Notes: generated by a model not told the origin, from the letters alone. DNA of 64,000 nucleotides from Pseudomonas tumuqii (GCF_013184545.1 NZ_JAAOJA010000001.1:793425-857424), one strand, 5' to 3'. Positions 8,762-18,062 are shown, counted from the stretch's first letter. Numbers and translations: made by a program.

Positions 8762-9943
8762 CTAGGCGCCCGTTGCTGGGGCCCTGATTCCATCGAGCGC
8801 TGGCGCCAGGGCGCTGCGCAGATGCTGCTCGAACAGTTCGATGATCGCCGGCCAGCCCTGTCGCGCGGCGTGCTGGCGGGCATTCAGGCGTACCCGCCGG
8901 AGGTTTTCTGGCTCATCCAGCAGCCAGGTGGCCGCCTCGATAAAACCCGCTTCGTCCTGTGCCACGGCCAGGGCGCCGTTGTGGCCGTGACGAATATGCT
9001 GCGCCGCCGCGGCCTGGTCGAAGGCCACCACGCCGAGGCCCGAGGCCATCGCCTCGAGCAGCACATTGCCGAAGGTCTCCGCGAGGCTGGGAAACAGGAA
9101 CAGGTCGCCCGAGGCGTAGTGCGCGGCCAGCGCCTCGCCGCGCTGCAGGCCGCAAAACCGGGCGTCCGGCAGTTGCTGCTGGAGGCTGGCGCGTTGCGGG
9201 CCGTCGCCGACCAGGATCAGCTTGAGCCGGTGTTGCGGATAACGGGCTTGCAGGGCGCGAAAGCTCCTGGCCAGCAGGCCGAGGTTCTTCTCCGCCGCCA
9301 GGCGGCCGACATGCAGCACGGCAATCTCGTTCTCTGCCAGGCCCCAGGCGCTGCGCAGCGCGGGCGAGCGTTTGCCGGGGTGGAACAGCCGGCTATCGAC
9401 CCCGCGGGCGAGCAGTTCCAGGCGTTCGAAACCGCGGCGTTGCAGTTCGATCTGCTGGCTGGCACTGGGCACCAGGGTCATGTGCGAACGGTTGTGGAAC
9501 CAGCGCAGGTAGTTGGTCAGCACGCGGGTCAGCAGGGCGATACCGTAATGCCCGGCGTATTGCTGGAAATTGGTGTGAAAGCCGCTGATCACCGGGATCT
9601 GTAAGCGCCGCGCGGCGCGCAGGGCGGACAGTCCGAGTGGGCCTTCGGTGGCGATATAGAGGACGTCCGGGCGCTGCCGGGTCCAGTGGCGCAGCAACTT
9701 GTGCAGGGACGATTGGCCCCACTGCAAGCCGGGGTAGCCGGGCAGCGGCCAGCCGCGGGTCAGCAGCAGTTGCTCGTCGCTTTTGCGCCCGTCATCGCTA
9801 CCCTGCCGTGGGCGCACCAGTTGCAGGCGATGGCCGCGCGCGCGCAGGCCATCGACCAGGTGGCCGAGGGTGTTGGCCACGCCGTTGATTTCCGGGCCGA
9901 AGGTTTCCGTGATCAGTGCGATAGCGAGCGGTGCTGTATTCAT
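8762..9943 (-). CDS. GT4-type glycosyltransferase
   Basis: About 393 residues, starting MNTAPLAIALITETFGPEINGVANTL; an upstream ATG at 9967 is possible, and neither has a clear ribosome site. The N-terminal Rossmann half opens with TETFGPEINGVANTLGHLVDGL, and the C-terminal half carries VGRLAAEKNLGLL and SLAETFGNVLLEAMASG, the EX7E nucleotide-sugar motif of GT-B retaining enzymes. It resembles the SQD2/MgtA-like group that modifies membrane lipids, but the acceptor cannot be told. It is followed by a gap of about 40 nt from cysZ on the same strand. Confidence 0.8.
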   Translation of the reverse strand: MNTAPLAIALITETFGPEINGVANTLGHLVDGLRARGHRLQLVRPRQGSDDGRKSDEQLLLTRGWPLPGYPGLQWGQSSLHKLLRHWTRQRPDVLYIATEGPLGLSALRAARRLQIPVISGFHTNFQQYAGHYGIALLTRVLTNYLRWFHNRSHMTLVPSASQQIELQRRGFERLELLARGVDSRLFHPGKRSPALRSAWGLAENEIAVLHVGRLAAEKNLGLLARSFRALQARYPQHRLKLILVGDGPQRASLQQQLPDARFCGLQRGEALAAHYASGDLFLFPSLAETFGNVLLEAMASGLGVVAFDQAAAAQHIRHGHNGALAVAQDEAGFIEAATWLLDEPENLRRVRLNARQHAARQGWPAIIELFEQHLRSALAPALDGIRAPATGA

Positions 9944-9982
9944 GACGGCAGTGTCGGCCGCCGCCATGTAGCGGATGTGACA

Positions 9983-10738
9983 TTAACGTGGCGTTATCGT
10001 GACCGCTCGATCGCCACCTTCGCGCACCCAGAACAGCGTGGCGCCGGCCACCGCCGCCGGCATCATCAGAATGTTGACCCCCGGAATCAACAGCACCGCG
10101 TAGGTGATACCGCCGAAACCCAGGGACTGCCAGCGCTTCTCGCGCAGCCAGGCGAGCATGTCCTGCCAGCTCATCTTGTTGTTGTCCGCCGGGTAGTCGA
10201 TGTACTGGATGGCCATCATCCACACGCCGAACAGCAGCCACAGCGGCGCGGCGACCAGGTTGACCACCGGGATGAAGCTGAGGATCAGCAGGCCGATGGC
10301 GCGCGGCAGGAAGTACCCCAGCTTGCGCGCCTCGCGACCCAGGGTGCGTGGCACCATGGCCAGCAGTTCGGCCCAGCTGAAAGGCGGCAAGGTGTCTTCG
10401 CCGCGCACCACCACCTCGACCTTCTCGGCGAGGAAGCCGTTGAACGGCGCGGCGATGATGTTGGCCAGCATTGTGAAGGTGAAGAACACCATCAGCAGCA
10501 CCAGCACCACGAACAGCGGCCAGAGGATGTATTCGAGAAAGCTCAGCCAGCTGGGCAGGCTCGGCATGAAGGCATCGACCCAGCCGCTGAACTGCTGCAC
10601 GGCAAAGCCGACCAGGGCGACGAAGAGGATCAGGTTGATCGTCAATGGCAGCAGTACGAACAGCCGCAACCCCGGGCTCAGTACCAGGTTCAGGCCTTCG
10701 CGCAGGTATTGCGGTCCGGATAGCACAGGAGCAGGCAT
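9983..10738 (-). CDS. cysZ: Sulfate transporter CysZ
   Basis: 251 residues beginning [32 protein letters not shown], with four main hydrophobic segments and the conserved cytoplasmic-facing block [11 protein letters not shown] followed by [32 protein letters not shown], all typical of CysZ/EI24-like inner-membrane proteins. CysZ brings sulfate in for cysteine synthesis. The ATG at 10738 has a GGAG 8 nt upstream. It is divergent from trxB, as in Pseudomonas aeruginosa, where cysZ and trxB2 are close neighbours (from memory). Confidence 0.9.
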   Translation of the reverse strand: MPAPVLSGPQYLREGLNLVLSPGLRLFVLLPLTINLILFVALVGFAVQQFSGWVDAFMPSLPSWLSFLEYILWPLFVVLVLLMVFFTFTMLANIIAAPFNGFLAEKVEVVVRGEDTLPPFSWAELLAMVPRTLGREARKLGYFLPRAIGLLILSFIPVVNLVAAPLWLLFGVWMMAIQYIDYPADNNKMSWQDMLAWLREKRWQSLGFGGITYAVLLIPGVNILMMPAAVAGATLFWVREGGDRAVTITPR

Positions 10739-10918
10739 GGGGTTCTCCGCGAGGTGAAAGTCGCGCCGACCTTACCGACTTTGCGCGGCAGGGGAAAGTC
10801 CGCCGCTGCCGGCCGAGGCGTCATAGGGATTCGCTATGCATGGAATTGGCAAAGGGTATTTCCGCGATGGCCAGCACCTGCGTAGGCTGCGCAGCAGTTC
10901 AACGATTGATCAAATTTT

Positions 10919-11950
<1,032 letters not shown>

Positions 11951-12032
11951 TACCCTGGGCGGTGATGATGGTGCCCGCGCGGCGCGCGGGTACGATCGGA
12001 TGATTGTACTGGCTGCGGGTAGGGCGGCTTCG

Positions 12033-12115
12033 GAGCGCAGCGACAACCCGCCGGCTTTGTGCCGCGTCGATTAACCATTGGTGCACTGCCGGCGGCGAGT
12101 GACTGCCTACGGATC
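12033..12115 (+). repeat. Left arm of an approximately 84-bp inverted repeat
   Basis: The stretch from GAGCGCAGCGACAACCCGCC to GTGACTGCCTACGGATC recurs in reverse complement at 15108-15191 with only a few differences. It begins just after trxB and its partner lies after the folM/small-ORF promoter region. Together they bracket the HopJ-DUF1244-folX-folE-folM block. Confidence 0.85.
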
Positions 12116-12176
12116 ACCGATTGTTCGAGGTGATTGGCCGGAGCTGCGGGCGTTTGGAGGTGGCCGCAGTAGGCTC

Positions 12177-12518
12177 TCAGGCCTTGCGCTTGAGCGGCTG
12201 TTGCTCGAAGCGCACGCCGGCGAGGCCGGTGGCCATCAGTGCGCGGATGTTGCCGTGGTCGTTGCCGTCCGGGTTGGCCAGCACGCTGCGATAGTGTTCG
12301 CCGAAGCAGCGCAGGGTTTCTTCCAGGCTCAGGCCTTCGAGCAGAGCCAGGCCGAGGGTCTTGCAGGAGCCTTCATTCTGTCCGGCAGGATTTTCCACCG
12401 TGCCATTGCTGAAGGCGCTCGGCCGATAGTCATAGTGTTCGGCGATAAAGGCCAGGGTCTCGCTAAAGGCAAATTCGTCGCTGTGCAGGTGGGCGCGGAA
12501 GTCGTTCAGGGCGCTCAT
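12177..12518 (-). CDS. HopJ-type family protein
   Basis: 113 residues from MSALNDFRAHLHSDEFAFSETL to KRKA. The family block is SAFSNGTVENPAGQNEGSCKTLGLALLEGLSLEETLRCFGEHYRSVL followed by PDGNDHGNIRALMATGLAGVRFE, typical of PF08888. The name comes from a Pseudomonas syringae effector screen, but the gene is a widespread chromosomal housekeeping-type protein and nothing here suggests secretion. The start was set at 12518 because it overlaps the stop of the DUF1244 gene (ATGA). Function unknown. Confidence 0.85.
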   Translation of the reverse strand: MSALNDFRAHLHSDEFAFSETLAFIAEHYDYRPSAFSNGTVENPAGQNEGSCKTLGLALLEGLSLEETLRCFGEHYRSVLANPDGNDHGNIRALMATGLAGVRFEQQPLKRKA

Positions 12519-12820
12519 GCCTTGTGGCCTGTGTCGCCGGTCTTGTTGAACGCGGCCTGCTGTTCGGCGCTGGCCTCTTTCTGGTATTTGCTTTTCCACT
12601 CGCTGTACGGCATGCCGTAGATTTCTTCGCGCGCCTGGTCCGGGGTAACCGCAATGCCGATGTCATCGGCCGCGGCCTTGTACCATTTGGACAGGCAATT
12701 ACGGCAGAAGCCGGTGAGGTTCATCATGTCGATGTTCTGCACATCGGGGCGGCTGCGCAGGTGTTGCAGCAGGCTGCGGAAGGCGGCGGCTTCGAGTTCC
12801 AGGCGTTCTTGATCGGTCAT
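12515..12820 (-). CDS. DUF1244 domain protein
   Basis: 101 residues, nearly all one DUF1244 domain: FRSLLQHLRSRPDVQNIDMMNLTGFCRNCLSKWY then EEIYGMPYSEWKSKYQ. The CRNC pair and conserved Tyr/Trp residues suggest a small helical, possibly metal-binding protein. It is common in proteobacteria and of unknown function. Translationally coupled to the HopJ-like gene downstream, and about 156 nt after folX on the same strand. Confidence 0.88.
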   Translation of the reverse strand: MTDQERLELEAAAFRSLLQHLRSRPDVQNIDMMNLTGFCRNCLSKWYKAAADDIGIAVTPDQAREEIYGMPYSEWKSKYQKEASAEQQAAFNKTGDTGHKA

Positions 12821-12976
12821 GGTGATGTTCTCAGGGGCGGACAGGGCCTCTGTCGGACGCGGCGGGCGACTCCGACAGACTGGCAGGCTACGGTGGCGAG
12901 GATGATAAAAGCCCCGCCGGCTTGCGGCAATGCTTGGCTGGCTCGTTGGTCGAGCCTTTGCCGGGTTGGCCGGTGT

Positions 12977-13327
12977 TCAGCGGTGCCCGGCCAGGGTGAT
13001 CGAGACCGACTCGGCAAAGCGCAGGGCGTGGGGTTTGTCCACTTCCACTTCGGCATAGCGCACGGCCGCCTGCTGCATCACCAGGTCGAGGATTTCCTGG
13101 GTCAGGCGTTCGAGCAGGGCGAAGCGATTGCCTTCGACATGCTGGATGATCGCCTTGGTGATGGTGCGATAGTTCAGCGCGTGATCGATGTCGTTGTCGC
13201 GCACCGCATCGTTGGCCGGGTAGAGGATGGTCAGGTTGATCAGCACATCCTGCTTGTTGTTGATTTCCTCTTCCTTGATTCCGATGTAGGTGCGCAGGCG
13301 CAGATCCTTGACCCGAATTCGCGCCAT
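12977..13327 (-). CDS. folX: Dihydroneopterin triphosphate 2'-epimerase FolX
   Basis: About 116 residues, starting [21 protein letters not shown]; an in-frame ATG at 13348 is possible but the one at 13327 has GGAG 7-8 nt upstream. The fold is that of FolB/Fol[52 protein letters not shown], and the C-terminal [19 protein letters not shown]. The order folM-folE-folX is that of the Pseudomonas monapterin block (PA3437-PA3439, from memory). FolX epimerises dihydroneopterin triphosphate on the way to tetrahydromonapterin, the cofactor of phenylalanine hydroxylase. FolB is the alternative; context favours FolX. Confidence 0.85.
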   Translation of the reverse strand: MARIRVKDLRLRTYIGIKEEEINNKQDVLINLTILYPANDAVRDNDIDHALNYRTITKAIIQHVEGNRFALLERLTQEILDLVMQQAAVRYAEVEVDKPHALRFAESVSITLAGHR

Positions 13328-13350
13328 TCCAGGCTCCAGTCGTGGCATAG

Positions 13351-13911
13351 CTAGTTGCTCCGTCCAATCAGTTGCAGGAACTCATGGCGGGTATTGTATG
13401 ACTCGCGGAAGGCGCCGAGCATCACCGAGGTGGTCATGACCGAGTTCTGCTTCTCGACGCCACGCATCATCATGCACATGTGCTTGGCTTCGATCACCAC
13501 GGCGACACCGGCGGCGTTGGTGACCTGCTGCACGGCTTCGGCGATCTGCCGGGTCAGGTTTTCCTGGATTTGCAGGCGGCGGGCGTACATGTCGACGATC
13601 CGCGCGACTTTCGACAGCCCCAGGACTTTGCCGGTGGGGATGTAGGCCACGTGCGCCTTGCCGATAAAGGGCAGCAGATGGTGCTCGCACAGGGAATAGA
13701 GCTCGACGTCCTTGACGATGACCATTTCGTCATTGTCGGAGGCGAACAGCGCGCCGTTGACCACTTCTTCCAGGCTTTTCTGGTAGCCGTGACACAGGTA
13801 TTGCATGGCTTTGGCCGCGCGTTCCGGGGTATCCAGCAGACCTTCGCGTTCGGGGTCCTCACCTATGCCGAGGAGGATGTCGCGGTAGTGATCAGGCAAT
13901 TGTCGGTTCAT
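13351..13911 (-). CDS. folE: GTP cyclohydrolase I, type 1
   Basis: 186 residues, the full length of the enzyme core. Active-site and zinc residues are visible in [42 protein letters not shown] and in [22 protein letters not shown]. It turns GTP into dihydroneopterin triphosphate, the first step of pterin synthesis. Just 24 nt separate it from folM and 23 nt from the chosen folX start, so the three form an operon. The promoter region in front of folM carries TGTACA boxes, suggesting control by the LitR-like regulator nearby. Confidence 0.95.
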   Translation of the reverse strand: MNRQLPDHYRDILLGIGEDPEREGLLDTPERAAKAMQYLCHGYQKSLEEVVNGALFASDNDEMVIVKDVELYSLCEHHLLPFIGKAHVAYIPTGKVLGLSKVARIVDMYARRLQIQENLTRQIAEAVQQVTNAAGVAVVIEAKHMCMMMRGVEKQNSVMTTSVMLGAFRESYNTRHEFLQLIGRSN

Positions 13912-13935
13912 TAGGTGCAGTCCTCGAGGCGCGCC

Positions 13936-14646
13936 TCATTTGAGATGGCGGCCGCCGTTTACGGTAAGGGTGGTGCCGGTGACGTACGGGTTATCCAGCA
14001 GGTAGCGCAAACTCTGGTAGATCACCTGGGGCCCGGGTTCGATGCCCAGGGCCGATTTCTCCAGGGTTGTTGCCCGGTAGGCCGCGTCATCGTCGGGGTT
14101 GAACAGGATCAGTGCCGGGGCGATACCGTTGACCTTGATCCAGGGGGCGAGTTTCGCCGCGAACGAGAGCGTGAGGCTGTCCAGGCCGGCTTTGCTGGCG
14201 CAATAGGCCGGGCGCTTGGCGCTGCCTTTGCGCGCGACATCGTCGCTGATATGGATGATGTCGGCGGGGGTGGAACGCCGCAGCAGATCCGCGCAATGCA
14301 GGTTGATCAGGTAGGGCGCCAACATATGCACGTTGAACAACTGCTGGAATATCGCCGCCTCAGCGCCGGGTGTTTCGACCAGCCAGGCGGATGCGTTGTG
14401 GACGATGGCGCGCAGGCTGTCGGTATGGGTTTTCAGCTCGGCGATAAAGGCGAGAATCCCCGCTTCACTGGAAAAGTCGGCCTGGATGGTCAGTGCCCCC
14501 CGCGCGCGCAGGTGCTTGATGCCCTCGCGCTCACTGCGGTAAGTGGCAATCAGTCGATGGCCATCGTCCAGCAGGCGCTCGGCACAGTACAGGCCGATGC
14601 GTTGACTGGCGCCAGTGATCAGAACAGGTGATGCGCTAGCGCTCAT
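13936..14646 (-). CDS. folM: Dihydromonapterin reductase FolM (SDR)
   Basis: 236 residues from MSASASPVLITGASQRIGLYCAERLLDDG to NGGRHLK. The dinucleotide site is TGASQRIG and the catalytic pair sits in RPAYCASKAGLDSL (YxxxK). A longer frame to 14736 exists, but the SDR domain starts directly after 14646. FolM reduces dihydromonapterin (and weakly dihydrofolate) with NADPH, consistent with folE and folX just downstream. First gene of the presumed pterin operon. Confidence 0.88.
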   Translation of the reverse strand: MSASASPVLITGASQRIGLYCAERLLDDGHRLIATYRSEREGIKHLRARGALTIQADFSSEAGILAFIAELKTHTDSLRAIVHNASAWLVETPGAEAAIFQQLFNVHMLAPYLINLHCADLLRRSTPADIIHISDDVARKGSAKRPAYCASKAGLDSLTLSFAAKLAPWIKVNGIAPALILFNPDDDAAYRATTLEKSALGIEPGPQVIYQSLRYLLDNPYVTGTTLTVNGGRHLK

Positions 14647-14739
14647 GATGGGCTCGGCTGAGGAAAAGAGTAGGTTCAGCGACGTTACGCCGGATACCTG
14701 ACCAGTAAGGCGCTTCGCCGACTGAACCAGTGGCAAAGT

Positions 14740-14763
14740 TATACCAGCTGTAGAGTTTGTACA
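14740..14763 (-). promoter_or_regulatory. TATACC-N12-TGTACA operator in the folM promoter region
   Basis: Read on the plus strand, TATACC at 14740 is followed 12 bases later by TGTACA at 14758, itself within the palindrome TTGTACAA. As I recall, class II LitR regulators (PplR1/PplR2) of Pseudomonas putida bind T(G/A)TACA-N12-TGTACA, so this differs at one base. On the minus strand, TTGTAC and TATAAC could serve as -35 and -10 of the folM operon, so a bound repressor would block the promoter. Confidence 0.6.
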
Positions 14764-14869
14764 ACCATGCGGCCTGCATGGTTACTGCTGGTGCGATCTG
14801 TTTTGCCTATTCTGCTGGGCTTGCTCACGTGTGTATAGGGCAGGGATGTTCGGAAAAGTTGATTTTATG

Positions 14870-14896
14870 CTGTACAATACAAATTTATATGTACAG
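14870..14896 (+). promoter_or_regulatory. Paired CTGTACA/TGTACAG operator before the small ORF
   Basis: CTGTACA at 14870-14876 and TGTACAG at 14890-14896 form an inverted pair separated by 13 AT-rich bases. The site lies 15 nt upstream of the small rightward ORF at 14912 and about 225 nt upstream of folM, and belongs to the same motif class as the sites at 14740 and 15655. Confidence 0.55.
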
Positions 14897-14911
14897 TTAT
14901 TTGGGGTGGCT

Positions 14912-15058
14912 ATGAGTCCGTGGCAATTGCGTATCGCGCTGCTGTGGCGGCAGGTCGAGCGGGTCGAGGTGCTTGCCGTGCCTTGCAGTGGCTATGCCGT
15001 GCAGGTGATTGCGCTGAGCGGCCGCGCACAGGCTTTGCGGCCGCTCACCGGCGCCTAG
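14912..15058 (+). CDS. Small ORF of 48 residues, possibly DUF6482-like and truncated
   Basis: Starts MSPWQLRIALLWRQVERVEV after a GGGGTGG-like ribosome site and ends RPLTGA. The pattern of a short helix followed by VLAVPCSGYAVQVIALSGRAQAL recalls the first half of DUF6482 proteins, which are about twice as long. That likeness is from memory and weak. The frame stops about 50 nt before the right arm of the inverted repeat, so the gene may have been cut by the rearrangement that brought the repeat in. Its promoter carries the paired TGTACA site, so it may belong to the light regulon. Confidence 0.4.
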   Translation: MSPWQLRIALLWRQVERVEVLAVPCSGYAVQVIALSGRAQALRPLTGA

Positions 15059-15107
15059 GGCTCCGACCAATTGTCTCGAGCAATTCGCCCGATCTGGGGC
15101 AATCCGC

Positions 15108-15191
15108 GATCCGTAGGCAGTCACTCGCCGCCGGCAGTGCACCAATGGTTAATCGACGCGGTACAAAAGCTGGCGGGTTGTCGCTGCGCTC
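15108..15191 (-). repeat. Right arm of the approximately 84-bp inverted repeat
   Basis: Reverse complement of 12033-12115 with a few mismatches and one-base length difference. It lies between the small ORF and the 3' end of the DCC-family gene. The two arms are 3 kb apart in inverted orientation. Confidence 0.85.
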
Positions 15192-15219
15192 GCTGTTTTC
15201 CCAACCGCCGGGATCCGCT

Positions 15220-15642
15220 TCACGGGTGGCGGTCGCTCCCGCATTGTTCGCGCTGGCAGCGTTTGCCGGCTTGCGGATGGGGCAGCCAGGCCAGCTGCGG
15301 GCGCAGCCGGCAGAATAGCCGGTAACCCAACTCGAAAACCGGGCGCAGCGGCCGCCAGGTCAGGGGCGTGGCCCAGCGGCCAAGTCCCGCCGCGCGCCAG
15401 CTCCAGAGCGTGGCATCGAGGCCGGTCACCCATTGGCCGTCGGCGAAGCGGGCGTGCAGCCTGTTGGCCAGGGTGGCTTTGTCAATGCCGACGCTGTCTG
15501 CCCGGAAGTCTGCGCCGCCGATATCGATCAGCAACAGGCGCTGGGGGGCGGCATGCCGGCTGAGTAACCGGATCTCCCGGGCGCACAGCGGACAGTCGCC
15601 ATCGTAGTAAAGGGTCAGCGGCCAGCGCGGAGCGTTAGGCAT
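15220..15642 (-). CDS. DCC-family (DUF393) thiol-disulfide oxidoreductase-like protein
   Basis: 140 residues starting MPNAPRWPLTLYYDGDCPLCAREIRLL. The N-terminal YYDGDCPLC motif gives the DxxCxxC signature of the DUF393/DCC family, thioredoxin-fold proteins thought to act on dithiols. Further family blocks are LIDIGGADF, TGLDATLWSWRAAGLG and LGYRLFCRLRP. It is divergent from the LitR-like gene, and the shared 90-nt region carries a TGTACA box, so the two are probably co-regulated. The start is the ATG at 15642. Substrate unknown. Confidence 0.85.
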   Translation of the reverse strand: MPNAPRWPLTLYYDGDCPLCAREIRLLSRHAAPQRLLLIDIGGADFRADSVGIDKATLANRLHARFADGQWVTGLDATLWSWRAAGLGRWATPLTWRPLRPVFELGYRLFCRLRPQLAWLPHPQAGKRCQREQCGSDRHP

Positions 15643-15654
15643 GGTCAAGTTCTA

Positions 15655-15678
15655 TGTATAGGTCTTGTACAATGTAGG
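15655..15678. promoter_or_regulatory. TGTATA/TTGTACAA operator between DCC gene and litR-like gene
   Basis: TGTATA at 15655, TTGTACAA at 15665-15672 and TGTAGG at 15673 lie in the only space between two divergent genes. TACAAT at 15668 could be the -10 of the rightward promoter, so binding of the adjacent MerR-type regulator here would give autoregulation and control of the DCC gene. Same motif class as the two sites before folM. Confidence 0.55.
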
Positions 15679-15732
15679 TCGATGTCAGCTGAGTTACAAT
15701 GCCGGCAACATTTCTGCGGTGATGCCTCTCCC

Positions 15733-16686
15733 ATGTCCGATCTCGTTGGTGCCTTGTCCCTCGATTCGAGTGCCCTCAAGCAGGAGGAGCTGTTTCCTAT
15801 CCGCGAGGTATCGCGATTGACCGGGGTCAACCCGGTGACCTTGCGGGCCTGGGAGCGCCGCTACGGATTGATCCGGCCGACACGCACCGACAGTGGGCAT
15901 CGCCTCTACTCGCAGGCGGACATCGAGTCCGTGCGCAGCATTCTGGCGTGGATCGAACGCGGCGTGTCGGTCAGCAAGGTCGGCAAGATTCTGGCGAAAA
16001 ACATTTCGACCCGATCGGCCAGCACGCCGGTTTATGAAGAGGTCACCTGCGGTGAGTGGGCGGAATGGCAAGCGCAACTGCGCCGCGCGGTCAGTGCCTT
16101 CGACGATGTCAGGCTCGATCGGTTGTACGGCCAGGTTTTTTCCAGCTACCCGCTGCCGGTGGTGTTCCAGGACATTCTGATGCCGCTCTGGCAGGAATTG
16201 CTGCTGCGTCAGGACGAGTTTGGTCAGGCCAGCGAGTGGTTGTTCCTCGATACCTTTCTGCGCGCGCGCACCCTGCAGCGCCTGCAGATCTTCCGCACCC
16301 AGGTCGAAGAGCGGGTCCTGCTGGCGGCCTTGCCGGGTCACTGTCGCGAGTTGGAATTGCTGGTCACCGGCCTGCTGTTGAGCAGTTCGGAGGTGTCGGT
16401 CAGTGTGCTGGGGGTGGGGCAGCCGCTGGAGGAGTTGGCCCTGGTTTGCGAGCGCATGCAGCCGCAGGCGCTGGTGCTGTTCACCAATCTGCCACCCAGT
16501 GACGACTTGCCGCGCGTGCTGGCGCGCCTGGCGCTGGCGCTGGATTGCCCGCTGGTGCTGGCGGGGGATGGCGCCGAACTCGCCGAGGACAGCCTGAGCG
16601 GCTCGCCGATAGCCTGCCTCGGCAACGAGGGCCGCCTGATGCAACGCCGTTTGCAGCAGTTTCTCGCCGGGCAACTGGATACCTGA
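15733..16686 (+). CDS. MerR-family regulator, class II LitR-like (PplR type)
   Basis: 317 residues from MSDLVGALSLDSSALKQEELFPIREVSRLTGV. The MerR helix-turn-helix reads EVSRLTGVNPVTLRAWERRYGLIRPTRTDSGHRLYSQADI. The remaining 230 residues resemble the B12-binding half of CarH/LitR (SSYPLPVVFQDILMPLWQELL then LLVTGLLLSSSEVSVSVLGVG). The DxHxxG cobalamin motif is missing, as in class II LitR proteins, which do not bind B12 and instead respond to light through a LOV partner. Such a LOV gene lies 1 kb downstream. An in-frame ATG at 15682 exists but falls inside the likely promoter. Expected to repress TGTACA promoters in the dark; inferred from P. putida work recalled from memory. Confidence 0.8.
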   Translation: MSDLVGALSLDSSALKQEELFPIREVSRLTGVNPVTLRAWERRYGLIRPTRTDSGHRLYSQADIESVRSILAWIERGVSVSKVGKILAKNISTRSASTPVYEEVTCGEWAEWQAQLRRAVSAFDDVRLDRLYGQVFSSYPLPVVFQDILMPLWQELLLRQDEFGQASEWLFLDTFLRARTLQRLQIFRTQVEERVLLAALPGHCRELELLVTGLLLSSSEVSVSVLGVGQPLEELALVCERMQPQALVLFTNLPPSDDLPRVLARLALALDCPLVLAGDGAELAEDSLSGSPIACLGNEGRLMQRRLQQFLAGQLDT

Positions 16687-16809
16687 CAAAGGCTGAAGCT
16701 CTTTGATGGACATCCAGCCAGCGGATTCATCTGGGGATTTCGCGGCGTCGTAGGCGAGGCGGGATCTCCTACGGAAGATCCGCACGCTTAGAGCCTAAAG
16801 GATCGCCCG

Positions 16810-17436
16810 CTAGCCCTGGACGGCCTGGGGGTGGAGGGCGCGGTGCTGCTGGAAAATGAACTGCTGCAAGCGCTCGCTGCCGCGCTTGTCGAGCGGGTCG
16901 AGTTGATAGGCCAGGAACCCGCCAGAGGTTTTACGTACCAGGCTGCCTTCAATGGCAATCGGCTTCTGGCCGGCGAGCGGCAGGATCAGTTCGAAGTGCT
17001 CGGGTGCGGCATGTTTGCTGCGCCGCTCGACCAGCAGCCCGTTGAGCGATAGTTCGTGTATCCACAGGTCGCTGGGTTTGCCATTGCGCTGGCGCAGCGC
17101 AACGGGCGGATCCAGCGGCAGGCGCCAGGCACGGCTGGCTGGGCCCTCATCGAAGATCTGCGGGGTGCCGAGCTCGAGGTGCTGCACGTGGTGCGCATCC
17201 TCGATCAATTGCGGGGTAAACATCAGGCGCTGATTGGCGATGTGCGCTTCGATGGTCAACTGCTCATTGGCTGCACAGTAGGCGAGCAGCTCTTTGAGCT
17301 GGGCGCCGGCATCGACCAGCAGGTCAGGCACAGGTACAGGCATGGGTGCGGGCTTGCGTTTGCTTGCCGCAGATTTTTTATTCAGACGCTGGATAAAGTC
17401 CAGCTCGGCCTGGGTGAGTAATGGCTGTTCTTGCAT
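16810..17436 (-). CDS. PilZ-like domain protein, degenerate c-di-GMP motif
   Basis: 208 residues beginning MQEQPLLTQAELDFIQRLNKK with a basic, proline-rich linker (KRKPAPMPVPVPD) and a YcgR-like middle. The C-terminal part has a PilZ-like strand pattern: RAWRLPLDPPVALRQRNGK, then LWIHELSLNGLLVE, with SxxG where PilZ has (D/N)xSxxG. The RxxxR motif needed for c-di-GMP binding is not intact (RAWR only), so binding is uncertain. It lies between the LitR-like and LOV genes on the LOV gene's strand, about 56 nt downstream of it, so the two may be cotranscribed. Confidence 0.6.
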   Translation of the reverse strand: MQEQPLLTQAELDFIQRLNKKSAASKRKPAPMPVPVPDLLVDAGAQLKELLAYCAANEQLTIEAHIANQRLMFTPQLIEDAHHVQHLELGTPQIFDEGPASRAWRLPLDPPVALRQRNGKPSDLWIHELSLNGLLVERRSKHAAPEHFELILPLAGQKPIAIEGSLVRKTSGGFLAYQLDPLDKRGSERLQQFIFQQHRALHPQAVQG

Positions 17437-17492
17437 GGTCGAACTCTGCGCGAAAGGCTTGACCCTTTAGGACAGCATAGTTCGTTATTGGT

Positions 17493-17951
17493 TTATGCCA
17501 GTGGTCGGGTTTTCAACTGGGTCAATTCCGCACGCAGGGTCGCCAGCTCGGCTTCCAGTTCCTTGACCCGTTCCTGGGCTTGTACGTGCTCGGTGACATT
17601 CTTCTGGATGCCGATGTAGTAGGTCAGCTGATCGGCTTCGTTGAACACCGGCGTGATCGACAGTTCGTTCCAGAATGCGCTGCCGTCCTTGCGGTAATTG
17701 CGGATGATCTGCCGGCAGGGCTGCTTGGCCTTCACCGCTGCACGAATGGCGGCCAGGCCGGGTTGGTCGCGGTCGTCGGCCTGCAGGAAGCGGCAATCCT
17801 GGTAGAGAATGTCTTCGCTGGCATAGCCGGTGAGCCTTTCAAAGGCGGGGTTGGCATAGATGAGGATGTTGTCATCGCCTTCTTGTTCGGCAACCACGAT
17901 GCCGTCGTTCGAAGCGTTGATCACCAGTTGCAGCAGTTTGGCGTTGATCAT
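17493..17951 (-). CDS. Short LOV blue-light photoreceptor (PpSB-LOV-like)
   Basis: 152 residues: one PAS/LOV domain plus a C-terminal helix. It starts MINAKLLQLVINASNDGIVV, almost as PpSB2-LOV of P. putida does (from memory). The flavin-adduct cysteine is C53 in YQDCRFLQADDRDQ, where the usual NCRFLQ appears as DCRFLQ. The flavin-contact asparagine/glutamine block reads RNYRKDGSAFWNELSITPV then YYIGIQKNVTEHV. The tail RVKELEAELATLRAELTQL is a heptad-like coiled coil for dimerisation. No output domain is present, so signalling must go through a partner, most likely the LitR-like protein at 15733. AGGA lies 9-11 nt before the ATG. Confidence 0.92.
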   Translation of the reverse strand: MINAKLLQLVINASNDGIVVAEQEGDDNILIYANPAFERLTGYASEDILYQDCRFLQADDRDQPGLAAIRAAVKAKQPCRQIIRNYRKDGSAFWNELSITPVFNEADQLTYYIGIQKNVTEHVQAQERVKELEAELATLRAELTQLKTRPLA

Positions 17952-18062
17952 GAGGCGATTCCTGGGCTCTGTCGCTGCATTCTAAAACATCCGGGCACGC
18001 TGTCTACTTGCGGCATAATGCCCGCCGTTTCAGACTGTGTTCTGCATGTTTCGGAGTTATTT

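Noticed and set aside
12177..12518. HopJ-like gene as evidence of a type III secretion effector
   Set aside because: The family is a common chromosomal protein; no hrp box, chaperone or secretion genes are near.
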